The position numbers and the translations under genes were made by a program. The notes under the pieces were generated by a model, which saw nothing but the letters and a program-made list of their open reading frames with translations, did no database searches and was not told the origin of the DNA. From positions 58,207 through 122,206 of the forward strand of contig CACVBU010000855.1 in assembly GCA_902728285.1 (NCBI GenBank): 64,000 nt of DNA. The letters are read 5' to 3'. Every line of letters begins with the position of its first letter. Within the stretch, counting starts at the first letter, position 1. Below are positions 32,301 to 43,100 of the stretch, piece after piece. Source of the DNA: Clytia hemisphaerica (taxonomy: Eukaryota; Cnidaria; Hydrozoa; Leptothecata; Clytiidae).

Positions 32301-32516
32301 CAGTATCGAAAAGTGTTTTTCTGTGCAGCGAGTGTGGCCACAGCTGGCGGTTTATTTTGTATCATTTTTATGAGTGGGAAAGTGCAACCATGGAATGATA
32401 TGAACGAAGAGAAAGAGGGTGAAAGTCCTTCTGGGAATACTGCTTGTGGAAAAAGTATCAATGTTTCCGATGAATGTGATGGTTATGACGAGACTGAACA
32501 TTTAGTTCGTTCTTAG
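20341..32516 (+). CDS. SLC17-like anion transporter (sialin/phosphate type), gene A
   Basis: Twelve coding exons: 20341-20541, 21000-21033, 21618-21817, 22323-22410, 26430-26519, 27971-28104, 29519-29665, 29979-30108, 30698-30811, 31298-31334, 31899-31992, 32289-32516. Total 1,497 bp, 498 aa; all junctions are GT-AG and in frame. Length and order fit SLC17 major facilitators (12 membrane spans), which move organic anions, often across lysosomal or vesicle membranes. Signatures: RMNLSVVLVAMVN in span 1, NWDQSQQGVILSSFFYGYILTQ before span 2, RYGGRK, RVLEG, IPWRSMLTS, PWVIGYFTN and a cytosolic acidic tail ending EHLVRS. A CTTCCAG acceptor at 20302 suggests a spliced 5' UTR. Odd points: GGW follows ILTQIF instead of the usual IPGG, and exon 4 (GGLFSALNQLVSQWVAQ) lacks the family's GEGVTFPAMH...WAPP residues, so transport activity may differ from gene B. 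Confidence 0.93.
20553..20648. repeat. AACGTT-rich palindromic element, copy 2
   Basis: Same inverted-repeat family as 97-194 (CTGGCACACAACGTTGTTTC and its reverse complement). It sits in intron 1 of gene A, about 12 bp after the exon 1 donor at 20542, so it is close enough to affect donor-site RNA folding. Confidence 0.8.
22041..22288. repeat. TTTTGGCGA/TCGCCAAAA hairpin element
   Basis: TACCTTCAGGAAACTTTTTCTGGCGA at the left is matched by TCGCCAAAAGTTCCCTTAAAG at the right, with many GGCGAA and CGCCAAA words between. Relatives in introns lie at 29855-29955 and 43490-43598. Confidence 0.55.
23135..23952. repeat. Dispersed TGTCCCGTACGCGACA near-palindromes
   Basis: Within intron 4 of gene A, variants of TTTGTCCCGTACGCGACA occur at about 23138, 23329, 23527, 23677 (reverse orientation), 23711 and 23939. 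The core CGTACG is itself palindromic. They are spaced irregularly and embedded in otherwise unremarkable AT-rich DNA. A direct repeat (GCCTTTTGGAACAATTTCAT...) follows at 24111-24208. I cannot assign them to a known element. Confidence 0.5.
24309..24541. mobile_element. TCCACTTTCGCGCG MITE
   Basis: Ends TGTCCACTTTCGTGCGAAGC and CTTCGCGCGAAAGTGGACA are inverted repeats, with the family's internal AAAAGATTACGTCAT, CCAATGG and CTTCATTTTTCAA blocks. Directly followed by a TTCGAA-type fragment interrupted by another MITE. Confidence 0.7.
24553..24700. mobile_element. ATTCATGATATTCATGACGTAATG MITE, copy 1
   Basis: ATTCATGATATTCATGACGT and its reverse complement bound the element. The interior has CAGTAGTGGCAAA/TTTGCTACTACTG as a second pair of arms. 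It is nested in a TTCGAAT-type repeat. Second copy at 33277-33404. Confidence 0.7.
24791..26398. mobile_element. GGACCTACC element with (GTTC)n tract, copy 1
   Basis: Left end TTTTTGGACCTACC...GGAGGTCCTATAAATTAACC, then a (GTTC)n microsatellite (24832-24866), then repeated ~150-300 bp modules rich in TGCCGGAAATATGCCGG and AAACATTATTAATAGCAATG. The right end is AGGTAGGTCC, the inverse of the left. No transposase is seen. It lies in intron 4 of gene A, ending about 31 bp before exon 5. Relatives: 47448-48087 (left end lost), 61699-62810, 63492 to window end. Confidence 0.7.
27062..27505. repeat. (TGTC)n tract plus ~155-bp tandem repeats
   Basis: A TGTGTGTCTGTCTG tract is followed by three successive copies of a ~155-bp unit beginning near AAAACTTTAGGGCAGCCTGG and containing GAAATTTGGCACACTTGTTC and GGGGACGAGTTTTTCGCC. 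Lies in intron 5 of gene A. The SSR-plus-module layout resembles the GGACCTACC family but the sequence differs. Confidence 0.65.
27814..27857 (+). pseudogene. Truncated duplicate of gene A exon 6
   Basis: After a TTATTAG acceptor, the text GGATTATCTGTC...GTCAGTTTTATGGTTCATAT repeats the start of exon 6 (27971 onward) and then breaks off. Pieces of the surrounding intron (CGACTCGAACGCT...CTTCCTCTTCC) are repeated at 26938, 27608 and 27875, so exon 6 and its upstream intron were partly duplicated. Confidence 0.65.
28118..28395. mobile_element. G-run hAT-like MITE in gene A intron 6
   Basis: CCCGTGGGGGTGGGGG at the left and CCCCTCCCCCCCGG at the right, flanked by the 8-bp direct repeat CTTATTGT (28110-28117 and 28396-28403). 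Inserted 13 bp past the exon 6 boundary. The interior has GGGACTTT/GACCCTTA words of the family. Confidence 0.75.
29855..29955. repeat. TTTTGGCGAA hairpin in gene A intron 7
   Basis: GGCGGGATAAAATTTTGGCGAATTTGGCGAA pairs with the reverse complement TTCGCCAAATTCGCC...CCCGCC. It ends about 24 bp before exon 8. Same family as 22041-22288 and 43490-43598. Confidence 0.55.
30227..30370 (+). mobile_element. tRNA-derived SINE (head and short body)
   Basis: GCGACCGTAGTGCAGTGGTAGAGCA contains an A-box-like TAGTGCAGTGG, and GGGCTCAATCC about 35 bp later is a B-box-like word, the split RNA polymerase III promoter of tRNA-derived SINEs. The cloverleaf stems do not close, so it is not a tRNA gene. The body continues with an A-rich stretch and fades near 30370. 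Located in intron 8 of gene A. Confidence 0.65.
30987..31197. mobile_element. GGCCGGTCTCCAC MITE in gene A intron 9
   Basis: AAGGCCGGTCTCCACATGAGCG on the left is the inverse of CGAAAGTGGAGACCGGCCTT on the right. Internal ATTGGTCGGTTGAAAAATGA and GACGTAATCTTTTCTTC blocks match other copies. Confidence 0.75.
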
Positions 32517-32539
32517 ATTAGGCTATTATAGAAATAACT

Positions 32540-33276
32540 TGTACCCCCTACGTTGAGGAGGTCTTTTTTTGAAAAGGTGACCCCCTGGATTTTTGTCCAA
32601 TTTTTCAGGACCCGCTTTGGATTTTTCTCATTTTTGGACCACCCTGGGTATCAAACCCGTTTTACTGACCACCCTGGATTTCCAACCTCATGTTTCTGCC
32701 CATCCTGGATTTTCCTCCTCATTTTACCGAGCAACCAGAAAAACCAGACGACCCTGGACGTCACACCTCCACGACATGGGGAGAGTACAGACGATTTCTG
32801 TAATGACCCATTTTTGGTGATAGGTATAAGTCACGGAGGCTTTTAAAACCCTGGACACATATTTTTCTGATCTGTTTAGGGGTTAAGATTCATTTGCTAT
32901 TCCGAATCGGTAATTTACTTCCTTCGTTTTGTAGAACATTTTTGTAGATTTTAGTTTGGTAGCATTATAGATAAATGTGTAGATAGGTAGATTTTTATTT
33001 AATTTTATATAAACGCATTAGATTTTTATATTGGGAAAACTGATATTTTACTTAATATGTTTATTTTATTATCAACATTGTTTATAATGTGTGTCACATG
33101 ATTCGATTGTTATCTTTTTGTAAATTAACTAATTTTATAAATTTTATTTAAATCATCCAAATGATGATCAGAAATTTGTTTTTATTTTAAAATCATTTTT
33201 CGGTAGGAATTTTAAAGTCTTGAACAGTCAGATTTGTTTTCAATTTGCTTTCATGAAAAATTTTAACTTTTCTTAG
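32540..33276. other. Spacer between genes A and B
   Basis: No gene is visible. 32540-32860 is a CCCTGGATT-rich repeat of the type at 22440-22640; 32930-33270 is AT-rich DNA. One or more TAAT/ATAAA words in 32990-33140 could serve as polyadenylation signals for gene A, but none stands out. Confidence 0.4.
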
Positions 33277-33404
33277 AATTCATGATATTCATGAAGTAAT
33301 GTTTTCTACGGAAAGACCCCGATTTTTGCCAGTTTAAATTTGCAACTACTGCCTAAAACCGGGGTTTTTCTGTAGAAAATATAACGTCATGAATATCATG
33401 AATT
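33277..33404. mobile_element. ATTCATGATATTCATGACGTAATG MITE, copy 2
   Basis: Inverted ends AATTCATGATATTCATGA and TCATGAATATCATGAATT, with inner arms around CCCCGATTTTTGCC and AAAACCGGGG. Shorter and more diverged than the copy at 24553-24700. Confidence 0.7.
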
Positions 33405-33742
33405 AGAGAAATATTCCAATTACAGTGAGTAATATAAACCCCTTTCCAGCTGAGAGGGCCAATATTTCAGTTCGAAATAACATTAAGGTACGAACAATAG
33501 AGGTTTGAATTAGTGAGACGGTTGACTGTATGTATCGATCAGATTTAAACACACATTTACAGTAACTTGAATTTATTTTCCTTATTTTTTTTAGAGAAAA
33601 CTGAATAATAAAAAAAAAAACAGTGGCTACAATGGACAACTTGAATTGAAAAATAAAGCAACCCTTACTACAGGTAGAACATTCATATGTCGAAATAAAT
33701 CAATTTTTAAAACATTAAACAGAGCATACGTATCATATCAAC

Positions 33743-33998
33743 CGTAATATTGTATTCTGGTCCTCAAAATTACCTTACTACTAAATCCTTACTACCTTCT
33801 AACGTCATACTGTATTCTGGTCCTCAAAATTACCGAAAAGAACGCCACTACTGTCAAACGTCATATTGCATTCTGGTCCTTAAAATTACCGAAAAACCTC
33901 TTACTACCGTCTAGCGTCATACTGTATTCTGGTCCTCAAAATTACGGAAACCACCACTACTGTCAAACGTCATTTTGTATTCTGGTTCTCAAAATTAC
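33743..33998. repeat. Five ~56-bp tandem repeats upstream of gene B
   Basis: The block TGTATTCTGGTCCTCAAAAT (one copy TGCATTCTGG) recurs at 33751, 33811, 33867, 33923 and 33976, with ACGTCATA and ACTACTGTC words between. It ends about 130 bp before the gene B start codon, so it lies in the probable promoter or 5' UTR. Confidence 0.7.
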
Positions 33999-34125
33999 GG
34001 ACAAAATAAAGAGTTGAAGCGAGGAAGAAATCAACAATTTGACCACCGTAGTAAAACGAAGGATCGCACCACAAGCGTTATAGACTGACACTACAATTAT
34101 ATATTACAACCATATTACAAATATA

Positions 34126-37100
34126 ATGACATCATGTTACGTACCACGCAGATATATTATGATCCTGTTTTCACATTTTGGTTTCTTTATTGTGTACGCG
34201 CTACGGGTGAATCTTAGTGTTGTTCTAGTGGCAATGGTGAACTCGACGTATGCTAATGTGGATAACAGTGATCCTGAATGCAGATCAACAGATACAAATG
34301 TAACAGCGGCAGAATATGTAAGTAATGAGATTCGCAAACCTAAGGGAACTAAAAGCTAGTCTCCACTAGCGCGCGCTGCAATCGCACATTTTTGGCTTCA
34401 ATCCTTTTTGCTTGGAAAAAAGATTACGTGATAAAGTTGTAGCGTGCCCTCAAAAAAAAAGTTGAACACATTTCAACTTTTTCCAACCGTTATGTCAGGT
34501 CGCGCCAATGGAGTTGCTTCATTTTTCAACCGACCAATAGCGTGGTAGCTTTGCTCGAAAAAGTGCGATCGCAGCATGCGCAAGTGAAGACCGGCCTTAA
34601 TTTTGGCTAGCACTAAATCCTATAATATTCTAAATCTGGCGAGGCAGTAATCTTTGAATTTTTCGAACACTGATCTTGGGAGGCCAAATTAGTTATGTTT
34701 TTTTAACAAGCATCCGGGTAAAATTGCCCAAATGTTGTATTAAAGCTTTGGAATTATGTTTAATCTATTTTTACTTATAATCTTACAGAATGGAGGAGAG
34801 TTCAATTGGAATCAAAACCAGCAAGGTAGTTTAGATTTCCTTATTTATTTATTTATTTATTTTTTACTTTAACCCTATTCGGCCTAGGAGGCTGTTTTTG
34901 TTCGGAGGTCAAATTATCGGTAATAGCTCCTGAAATAGTAGAGCTTTTGCCATGAAATTTTCTGTAAAATCCTAACTTTTATTCAGCTTCAAAATAAAAA
35001 AAAATTTGACAGCTAAAAATTTTCACACTCTGAGCATAATGACCTTTCTGACAGTAAGATGTCACAAAAACTGACACTTTTCCAATACAATATTATTTAT
35101 GTCAAATATATCGTTTAAACCGTAATTTATTGAATTTTATTAGAATACAATAGCTTTTTAAAAGAACAAAGGAAATTTTCGGTTTTCACTCATTTTGGAC
35201 ATGATGAGTGACGTCATCAAAAAAAATTTTTGTCAAAAGTTACCTTATGTGACAAGGATCTTTAATCCAAAAAGACCCCCTAGATCAAAAGTTAAGGGGT
35301 GGTACACGAAAAGCCCCCCCCCCCCTAGTTCTGAACCGCCCTAAAAGCCTAGGTTAAATAGGGTTAAAGGTTTTATTTTTACATAAGTGTTCCCGCTTCA
35401 TATCAGACACATATTTCATATCAGGACAGTGTCTGTCTATTGTCATATTATGCTGATATAAGCAAAAAATGTTTTTCTTTTCCTCTTTCTGACCAATCTT
35501 GCTCCACATCCGTGTCTATTCAATAAGAAAGAAAAAGGTTGGAATTAAAATTGATGAGTAAGCAAACGTACTCTTATTTAAGAATAAAACCTTTAAGTCA
35601 ACCGAAACGCTCCTGGAAAGACCTGTCAACCACGAGATTTTTCGCAAGTTTTCCTAAAGCTACCTGTCTACTTTAGGAGCTCGGTATTCATAGGAATGGG
35701 TCACTCTCAGATCACTGAGATTTACATAAACCCCCGGGGGCACTGACCTTGACGGCCGACGGGGACGTGTCGCCGGAGTTTGAAAATTGGGACCCTGCCA
35801 GAAAGAAAAATCTAAATTTTTTTTATCTTCGCCATGAAAAGTGACAAAAATCACTGAAGAATGACTGAAAGTAGACGAAAAATTGAAAACTTTTCTAATT
35901 TTCCACCCTGAAAATTGTCTAATATAACCAGAAGTTTGATATTAATTTTTAACATTACAATGCCTTCTTTGCAGGTACTACTTTCAAAAAAATTCCGATC
36001 AAAGATGTCGGATATATCTTACTCCAGGTTTCATAAGGTCATTGGTGACCATCCATATTTCTGCCGTGATCTGACAAAAGGAAGTAACTGCATTTTTCTT
36101 ATTTTGAGATAATTGCATAAACGAGTTGACCTTATTCAAGATTAATGGTATCGTTTTAAGATCAAAACTTTTGCTGATTGTGAAAGACCAAACCCTAGAA
36201 TAGTATAATATTTAAAATGAAGGAGTTAAAAGGAGATTAACATCTTGATTTTGGAAAAATCTACACAAGTTTTACTCTACTCAAGCCCTTTCAAGCTAAA
36301 AATTTTAAAGTTACTACCTTTTGTCAGAAAATGAAATGAAACTTTAGTCCAGAAAAAATGATAAAAAGAAGTCTTTTACTGGAAATGAACTACTGGAAAA
36401 TACAAGCTGGACCCTTAGGAGTTGATTTTTGCAAAAATATAAATTTAAAAAAATTGATGGTTACTTCCTTTTGTTAGATCACGGCAGATTTGTCCTGGAT
36501 AACCCGTTTCAATAATTTTCGGTTTCAGGGATAATTCTGAGTAGCTTCTTCTATGGATACCTATTAACACAAGTACCAGGTGGTTGGTTATCAATGAAAT
36601 TTGGTGGAAAGATTGTTCTTGGTTTAGGTGTTCTTGGCACATGCGTATTAACCATTCTAACACCTCTGGCAGCCCGCACAAGTATCTATTGGTTAATTGT
36701 GGTTCGAGTATTAGAAGGTTTTGGAGAGGTTAGTATCATTTTAAGTTGTTGTCTGAAATGTTCTGAAAACAAGTGCTTAGAAATGTTTCGACATGAAAAT
36801 CTTTAAGAATCACGAGGGTTCATAACTGGTTTTTGGAATCATTGAGCCTCAAAAGAATATTATATTATAGAGGTTAATCTAAGGTCGCGAATAAACCATC
36901 CCATATAATAACCCCACCCTGATTATCAAATTTTCGAAAACCAATTATAGTGCTCTGAATTATCTTTTCAACGATAATATACAATATGTTTGAATTGAAA
37001 AATTTGTGCGCACTTAAAAGGAATGGACTTGAGACTGGTCTTTGTGAAACGAGTTTACCAATGTTTAGACAAAAAAATCTCCGTATTATTGGCCCAGCGC

Positions 37101-40100
37101 TCAGCGCAATGGGCCTTTAAAACACAACTGGTCGAAAAAAATTGACTTTGTTGGGGTCTATGCGCGCAATTATCAATCGATGACTCCAGGCTGAGATCGA
37201 ACTACCTGACTTTCTATTGTGCGCATGCGTAAGAAAAAACCACATATAATTAATACCTCCAACTTATATGGTCAAATCTTTCTTTCTTAATTATTGGAAA
37301 AAAGTAATTAAATCTTTATTGCTCACCCGACTCGAGTCTACACATTGAAACAAATTCGCTCCTGTTGTATGGCGATTCTGCAGCGGAAAAATATGCTGAC
37401 AGTGCCAACACTTCTGGGCCTTTACGCCGCTTAGGCTTTCTTGTTAAGTATTAGAAAACACGATAAGAGAGTTAGATCCAATCAGTTCTAGTTTAATTTT
37501 TTTTGATTAAAATATTTTATCTTAATTATTTTCTTCCCGATGTTTCTGTTTCGAATTGTGACTTGCCTCGTGAATTGTTTCTATTGCAGGGTGTGGCAAC
37601 GGGCTGTTCCGTTTAATACCCATACAGGGGGGGAGGTGGACGAACCTTTCCAAGCCAAATAAATTCTGGAATGGAAAAATGGCAAGATTTAAAAACCATG
37701 GGAAAAGGGCCTTTACCCTTTTTAAAGTGTAAAGTGAGGGTGAACGAACTAAGATATTTCTATCACCCCTTGGAAATGTCAGAATAACTTTTAACCCCAC
37801 AGGCAATTCAAATGAGGTCCCTGGAAATTTCAAAAGCTTTTTCCAAACCCTTGGAAAATAAACAAGCATTTCTTTTCACAAGAGGAAACAAACTTTAGAC
37901 CCTTTAGATATTGGAAATATTCCTCATAAAATGGAATGGCGTAATCCCACCCCATATATTTTAATCGCACTATAAACCAATCAATTTCGAGTAAATTTTC
38001 CTCGACTGATGGTCATTAATTTTTTTTAAGCAAATCCAATTTTCGGGTCAGACCCAGGGTTGTGTTGCCTGTACCAGACGACCGTTTTTTTCCTCGACAC
38101 CGCTACGTCTGTAACTTTTTACAATTTACGAGACCAGTAAAAAATCGGATAATTTGAGTCCTCGAGCCTTAGCAAACTAGTTGCCTATAAAAAGATGGTG
38201 TATTTTTATCATTATAGGGTGTGACATTCCCAGCTATGCATTCCTTGTTAGCACAGTGGGCTCCTCCTGAAGAAATCTCTCGAATGGCTGTCATCGCATA
38301 CTCAGGTAAAAGCTAAAAAGCTTGTGAATCTTATTAAGCCACTGAAAAGGAAGTTTTTATCTTATTTTATCTAATATATTTGCAGTAATGTGGAAGTCTT
38401 GAGAGACAAAAATAATGTTTACTGTGGCGGCAAATTTGTACTAGTAATCTCATGGTTATGAGGGAAATTCGGGATAAATTTCCCTAGGTCAATCTAGAAA
38501 TTTTTTGAAATTTCCGAGTGCAACAAGGGAAATATAAAACATTTCGAAATTTGACCGAGGGTAATTTATCCAGAATTTCACGAAAACAAGCATGGGATTC
38601 CTGGTTAATCTCATGGTTTGGATTGAAATTCTAACAATTCTGAGACGTCAATTTAACACTGGAAATTAATCTGCAACTTTAAAAAGAGGTCTCAAAAAAG
38701 TTATAGAAACGCGAATCGAGTTTGACTTGGATAGTATTCCATTTACCTAAGCCTTCGAAGTTAGTAAGAAATTCGAAAAAGGTGATGAATTTCCAAACGA
38801 TGGAAATTTCACTTTTGCGGGAAATTTCAAAATTTCGGAGGGAAATTACAAAAGCTAGGAGGGAAAGTTCGCGGGAAATTACAAATTAACGTAAGCAAAA
38901 GCATCAATCGAATTCCAATCAACCATGAGATTAGAATACAGTATCCATAACAAGTTTTGACCATATTACGTGCCAGTTGAAAGCAATAATCCCTCCTGTT
39001 CCCTACATCCATTTATAACCCCCCCCCTCGGTGGACCCGGAATCTGTGCATCCACGCAATTTCTTGAAATTCATACAGAGTTTGGGGATATCCGGAAATA
39101 TCGTCGAAAAAATTACCTGAATCGCGCATTCACGCAATGAACAAGTAAATTTTCATCCTCACCCCCATATTCTCAATCTACGCATGCCAAAATCTATTTA
39201 CGCTGGCCCCATCTATCAAGCTCCATTTAGTTATCTGTCCATAATTTTTCTGTACTTATATTTTCTTTTACAGGTATGCAAACGGGTACCATCGTATCTC
39301 TCCCTTTATCAGGTGTTTTAGCAGATTCTTCATTTCTTGGTGGATGGCCTTCAGCTTTCTACGTCCTTGGTAAGGGGTCAATAATTAAGCACAGATTGTG
39401 ATTTACTAATTTAAAAACTGGTGCTTTTTCCATGAAGAAAAGGATTTTTCTTTCCGTAAACAATTCGCCCACATTGTTGGAATGTTGAAAATCAAGGTGA
39501 CAATATATTGCGAACATCTTTTCAATATATTACCTGACAATATATTGTGTAGTGTATGCCCGGGAAGGTGCAAAAAGGGGTACGGGGATGTGCCGCTGGT
39601 CAGGGTACCTTTTCACCTCCGTGAGTCCCGAGTACTAGGGTCGCAAAAATACCAAAATAAAAAAAAACAGTCCTTCGTAGGTTACCTTATTTCTGCGAGG
39701 GTAGTGCACCCCCCCCCCGAGAGTGTATGTAGCCCTATCACCACATTAACTTAGCCCTTACAAGAAACCTTACAAGGATTCACAAGCACTGCATTCTAGC
39801 ATTCACTTAACCATGGATTCTCTTTCGATACCAATGTACTAGCGTAGACAAGAAGGATACAAAATTTGAGTAAGAGAGCAGATTTTTATTACACTATTAT
39901 TGTCTAATCACAATATGAAAAGATAATTACCATGTTAAAAAAATATGCTCTCCAACACAAGTTTTGCGCCCTCTTCTCTACGCTGCTTCATGAGAATAAA
40001 TTTCTCTTTATAGGTGCTGTTGGTTGTGTATGGTTTTTATTTTGGATGGTCTTTATTTACGATGGTCCTGAAAACCATCCCTCAATATCAAACGTCGAAC

Positions 40101-43100
40101 GATTGTACATCACTAAAAGTCATAATAACAGCTCCTCCGATACTAAGGTATTGGATTGATTATGTATTTCGAGACTAGACCTTGTTAACCTCAAACCTTG
40201 ATCATACCATGATTATGGGATTGAGAAATTAGAATTGAAGTGTCTCTGTGTAATGCTCAGAAACTTAAGAAGGGTCAAAAGTCATAATAACAGCTCCTCC
40301 GATACTAAGGTATTAGATTGATTATGTATTTCGAGACTAGACTTTGTTAACCTCAAACCTTGATCATACCATGGTTAGAGGATTGAGAAATTAGAATTGA
40401 CGTGTCTCTGTGTAATGCTCAGAAACTTAAAAAGGGTCAAAAGTCATAATAACAGCTCCTCCGATACAAAGGTATTGGATTGATTATGTATTTCGAGACT
40501 AGACTTTGTTAACCTCAAACCTTGATCATACCATGATTAGAGGATTGAGAAATTAGAATTGACCTGTGTCTCTGTATAATGCTCAGAAACTTAAGAAAGG
40601 GTCAAAAGTCATAATAACAGCTCCTCCGATACGAAGGTATTAGATTGATTATGTATTTCGAGACTAAACTTTGTTAACCTCAAACCTTGATCATACCATG
40701 ATTAGAGGATTGAGAAATTAGAATTGACCTGTGTCTCTGTATAATGCTCAGAAGCTTATGAAAGGGTCAAAAGTCACAATAACAGCTCCTCCGATACGAA
40801 GGTATTAGATTGATTATGTATTTCGAGACTAAACTTTGTTAACCTCAAACCTTGATCATACCATGATTAGAGGATTGAGAAATTAGAATTGACGTGTCTC
40901 TGTATAATGCTCAGAAACTTAAAAAAGGGTCAAAAGTCATAATAACAGCTCCTCCGATACGAAGGTATTAGATTGATTATGTATTTCGAGACTAGACTTT
41001 GTTAACCTCAAACCTTGATCATACCATGATTAGAGGATTGAGAAATTAGAATTGACCTGTGTCTCTGTATAATGCTCAGAAACTTAAGAAAGGGTCAAAA
41101 GTCATAATAACAGCTCCTCCGATACGAAGGTATTAGATTGATTATGTATTTCGAGACTAGACTTTGTTAACCTCAAACCTTGATCATACCATGATTAGAG
41201 GATTGAGAAATTAGAATTGACGTGTCTCTGTATAATGCCCAGAAACTTAAAAAAGGGTCAAAAGTCATAATAACAGCTCCTCCGATACGAAGGTATTAGA
41301 TTGATTATGTATTTCGAGACTAGACTTTGTTAACCTCAAACCTTGATCATACCATGATTAGAGGATTGAGAATTGACGTGTCTCTGTATAATGCTCAGAA
41401 ACTTAAAAAGTCATAATAATAGCTCCTCCGATACTAAGGTATTGGATTGATTATGTATTTCGAGACTAGACTTTGTTAACCTCAAACCTTGATCATACCA
41501 TGATTAGAGGATTGAGAATTGACGTGTCTCTGTATAATGCTCAGAAACTTAAAAAGTCATAATAATAGCTCCTCCGATACTAAGGTATTGGATTGATTAT
41601 GTATTTTGAGACTAGACTTTGTTAACCTCAAACCTTGATCATATCATGATTAGAGGATTGAGAAATTAGAATTGACGTGTCTCTGTGTAATGCTCAGAAA
41701 CTTAAAAAGGGTCAAAAGTCATAATAACAGCTCCTCCGATACTAAGGTATTGGATTGATTATGTATTTCGAGACTAGACTTTGTTAACCTCAAACCTTGA
41801 TCATATCATGATTAGAGGATTGAGAAATTAGAATTGACGTGTCTCTGTATAACATAATGCTCAGAAACTTAAAAAGGGTCAAAAGTCATAATAACAGCTC
41901 CTCCGATACCAAGGTATTGGGTTGATTATGTATTTCGAGACTAGACTTTGTTAACCTCAAACCTTGATCATACCATGATTAGAGGATTGAGAAATTAGAA
42001 TTGACGTGTCTCTGTGTAATGCTCAGAAACTTAAAAAGTCATAATAACAGGTCCTCCGATACTAAGGTATTGGATTGATTATGTATTTCGAGACTAGACT
42101 TTGTTAACCTCAAACCTTGATCATACCATGATTAGAGGATTGAGAAATTAGAATTGGCGTGTCTCTGTATAATGCTCAGAAACTTAAAAAGTCATAATAA
42201 CAGCTCCTCCGATACTAAGGTATTGGATTGATTATGTATTTCGAGATTAGACTTTGTTAACCTCAAACCTTGATCATACCATGATTGGAGGATTGAGAAA
42301 TTAGAATTGACGTGTCTCTGTGTAATGCTCAGAAACTTAAAAAGTCATAATAACAGGTCCTCCGATACTAAGGTATTGGATTGATTATGTATTTCGAGAC
42401 TAGACTTTGTTAACCTCAAACCTTGATCATACCATCATTAGAGAATTGAGAAATTAGAATTGGCGTGTCTCTGTGTAATGCTCAGAAACTTAAATAGGGT
42501 CAAAAGTCATAATAACAGCTCCTCCGATACCAAGGTATTGGATTGATTATGTATTTCGAGACTAGACTTTGTTAACCTCAAACCTTGATCATACCATGAT
42601 TAAAGGATTGAGAAATTAGAATTGACGTGTCTCTGTGTAATGCTCAGAAACTTAAAAAGTCATAATAACAGCTCCTCCGATACTAAGGTATTGGATTGAA
42701 TATTAGTAGACTTTATTAATTTGAGATATGAAGTTGATGCATCTCTGTACAATACTCAGCAAATAAAAAATAGTCATGTGTGTTTGGAGCATTCTCACGC
42801 TAACGAGTAGACAGCTATATGAGAAGGAAGCATTCGGCTCGCCATAGAATAAGACCATGTTCACACGTTACTGTTCCGTTTCGCTCCGGTATGATTTTCG
42901 TTACGGATCGAGTGTGTTTATATTGGTTTCGGAACGTTCCGGAGCAAGAAAACAGAGCAGTTCCGTAAGGACCGTAACGTCTGAACATGGTCTGAGGTCG
43001 CACAGAACCCTTTCTCCAATGACATATCTCATTCAGGTAAATCTCTATTTGTGTATCATCTCACTCTGTACCGTGCCTGAAAAAACGGATTATATGTCGT

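Noticed and set aside
40115-42780. CRISPR-like array
   Set aside because: Units of ~160 bp have no short repeat/unique spacer layout, and the repeat derives from a eukaryotic exon-intron junction.
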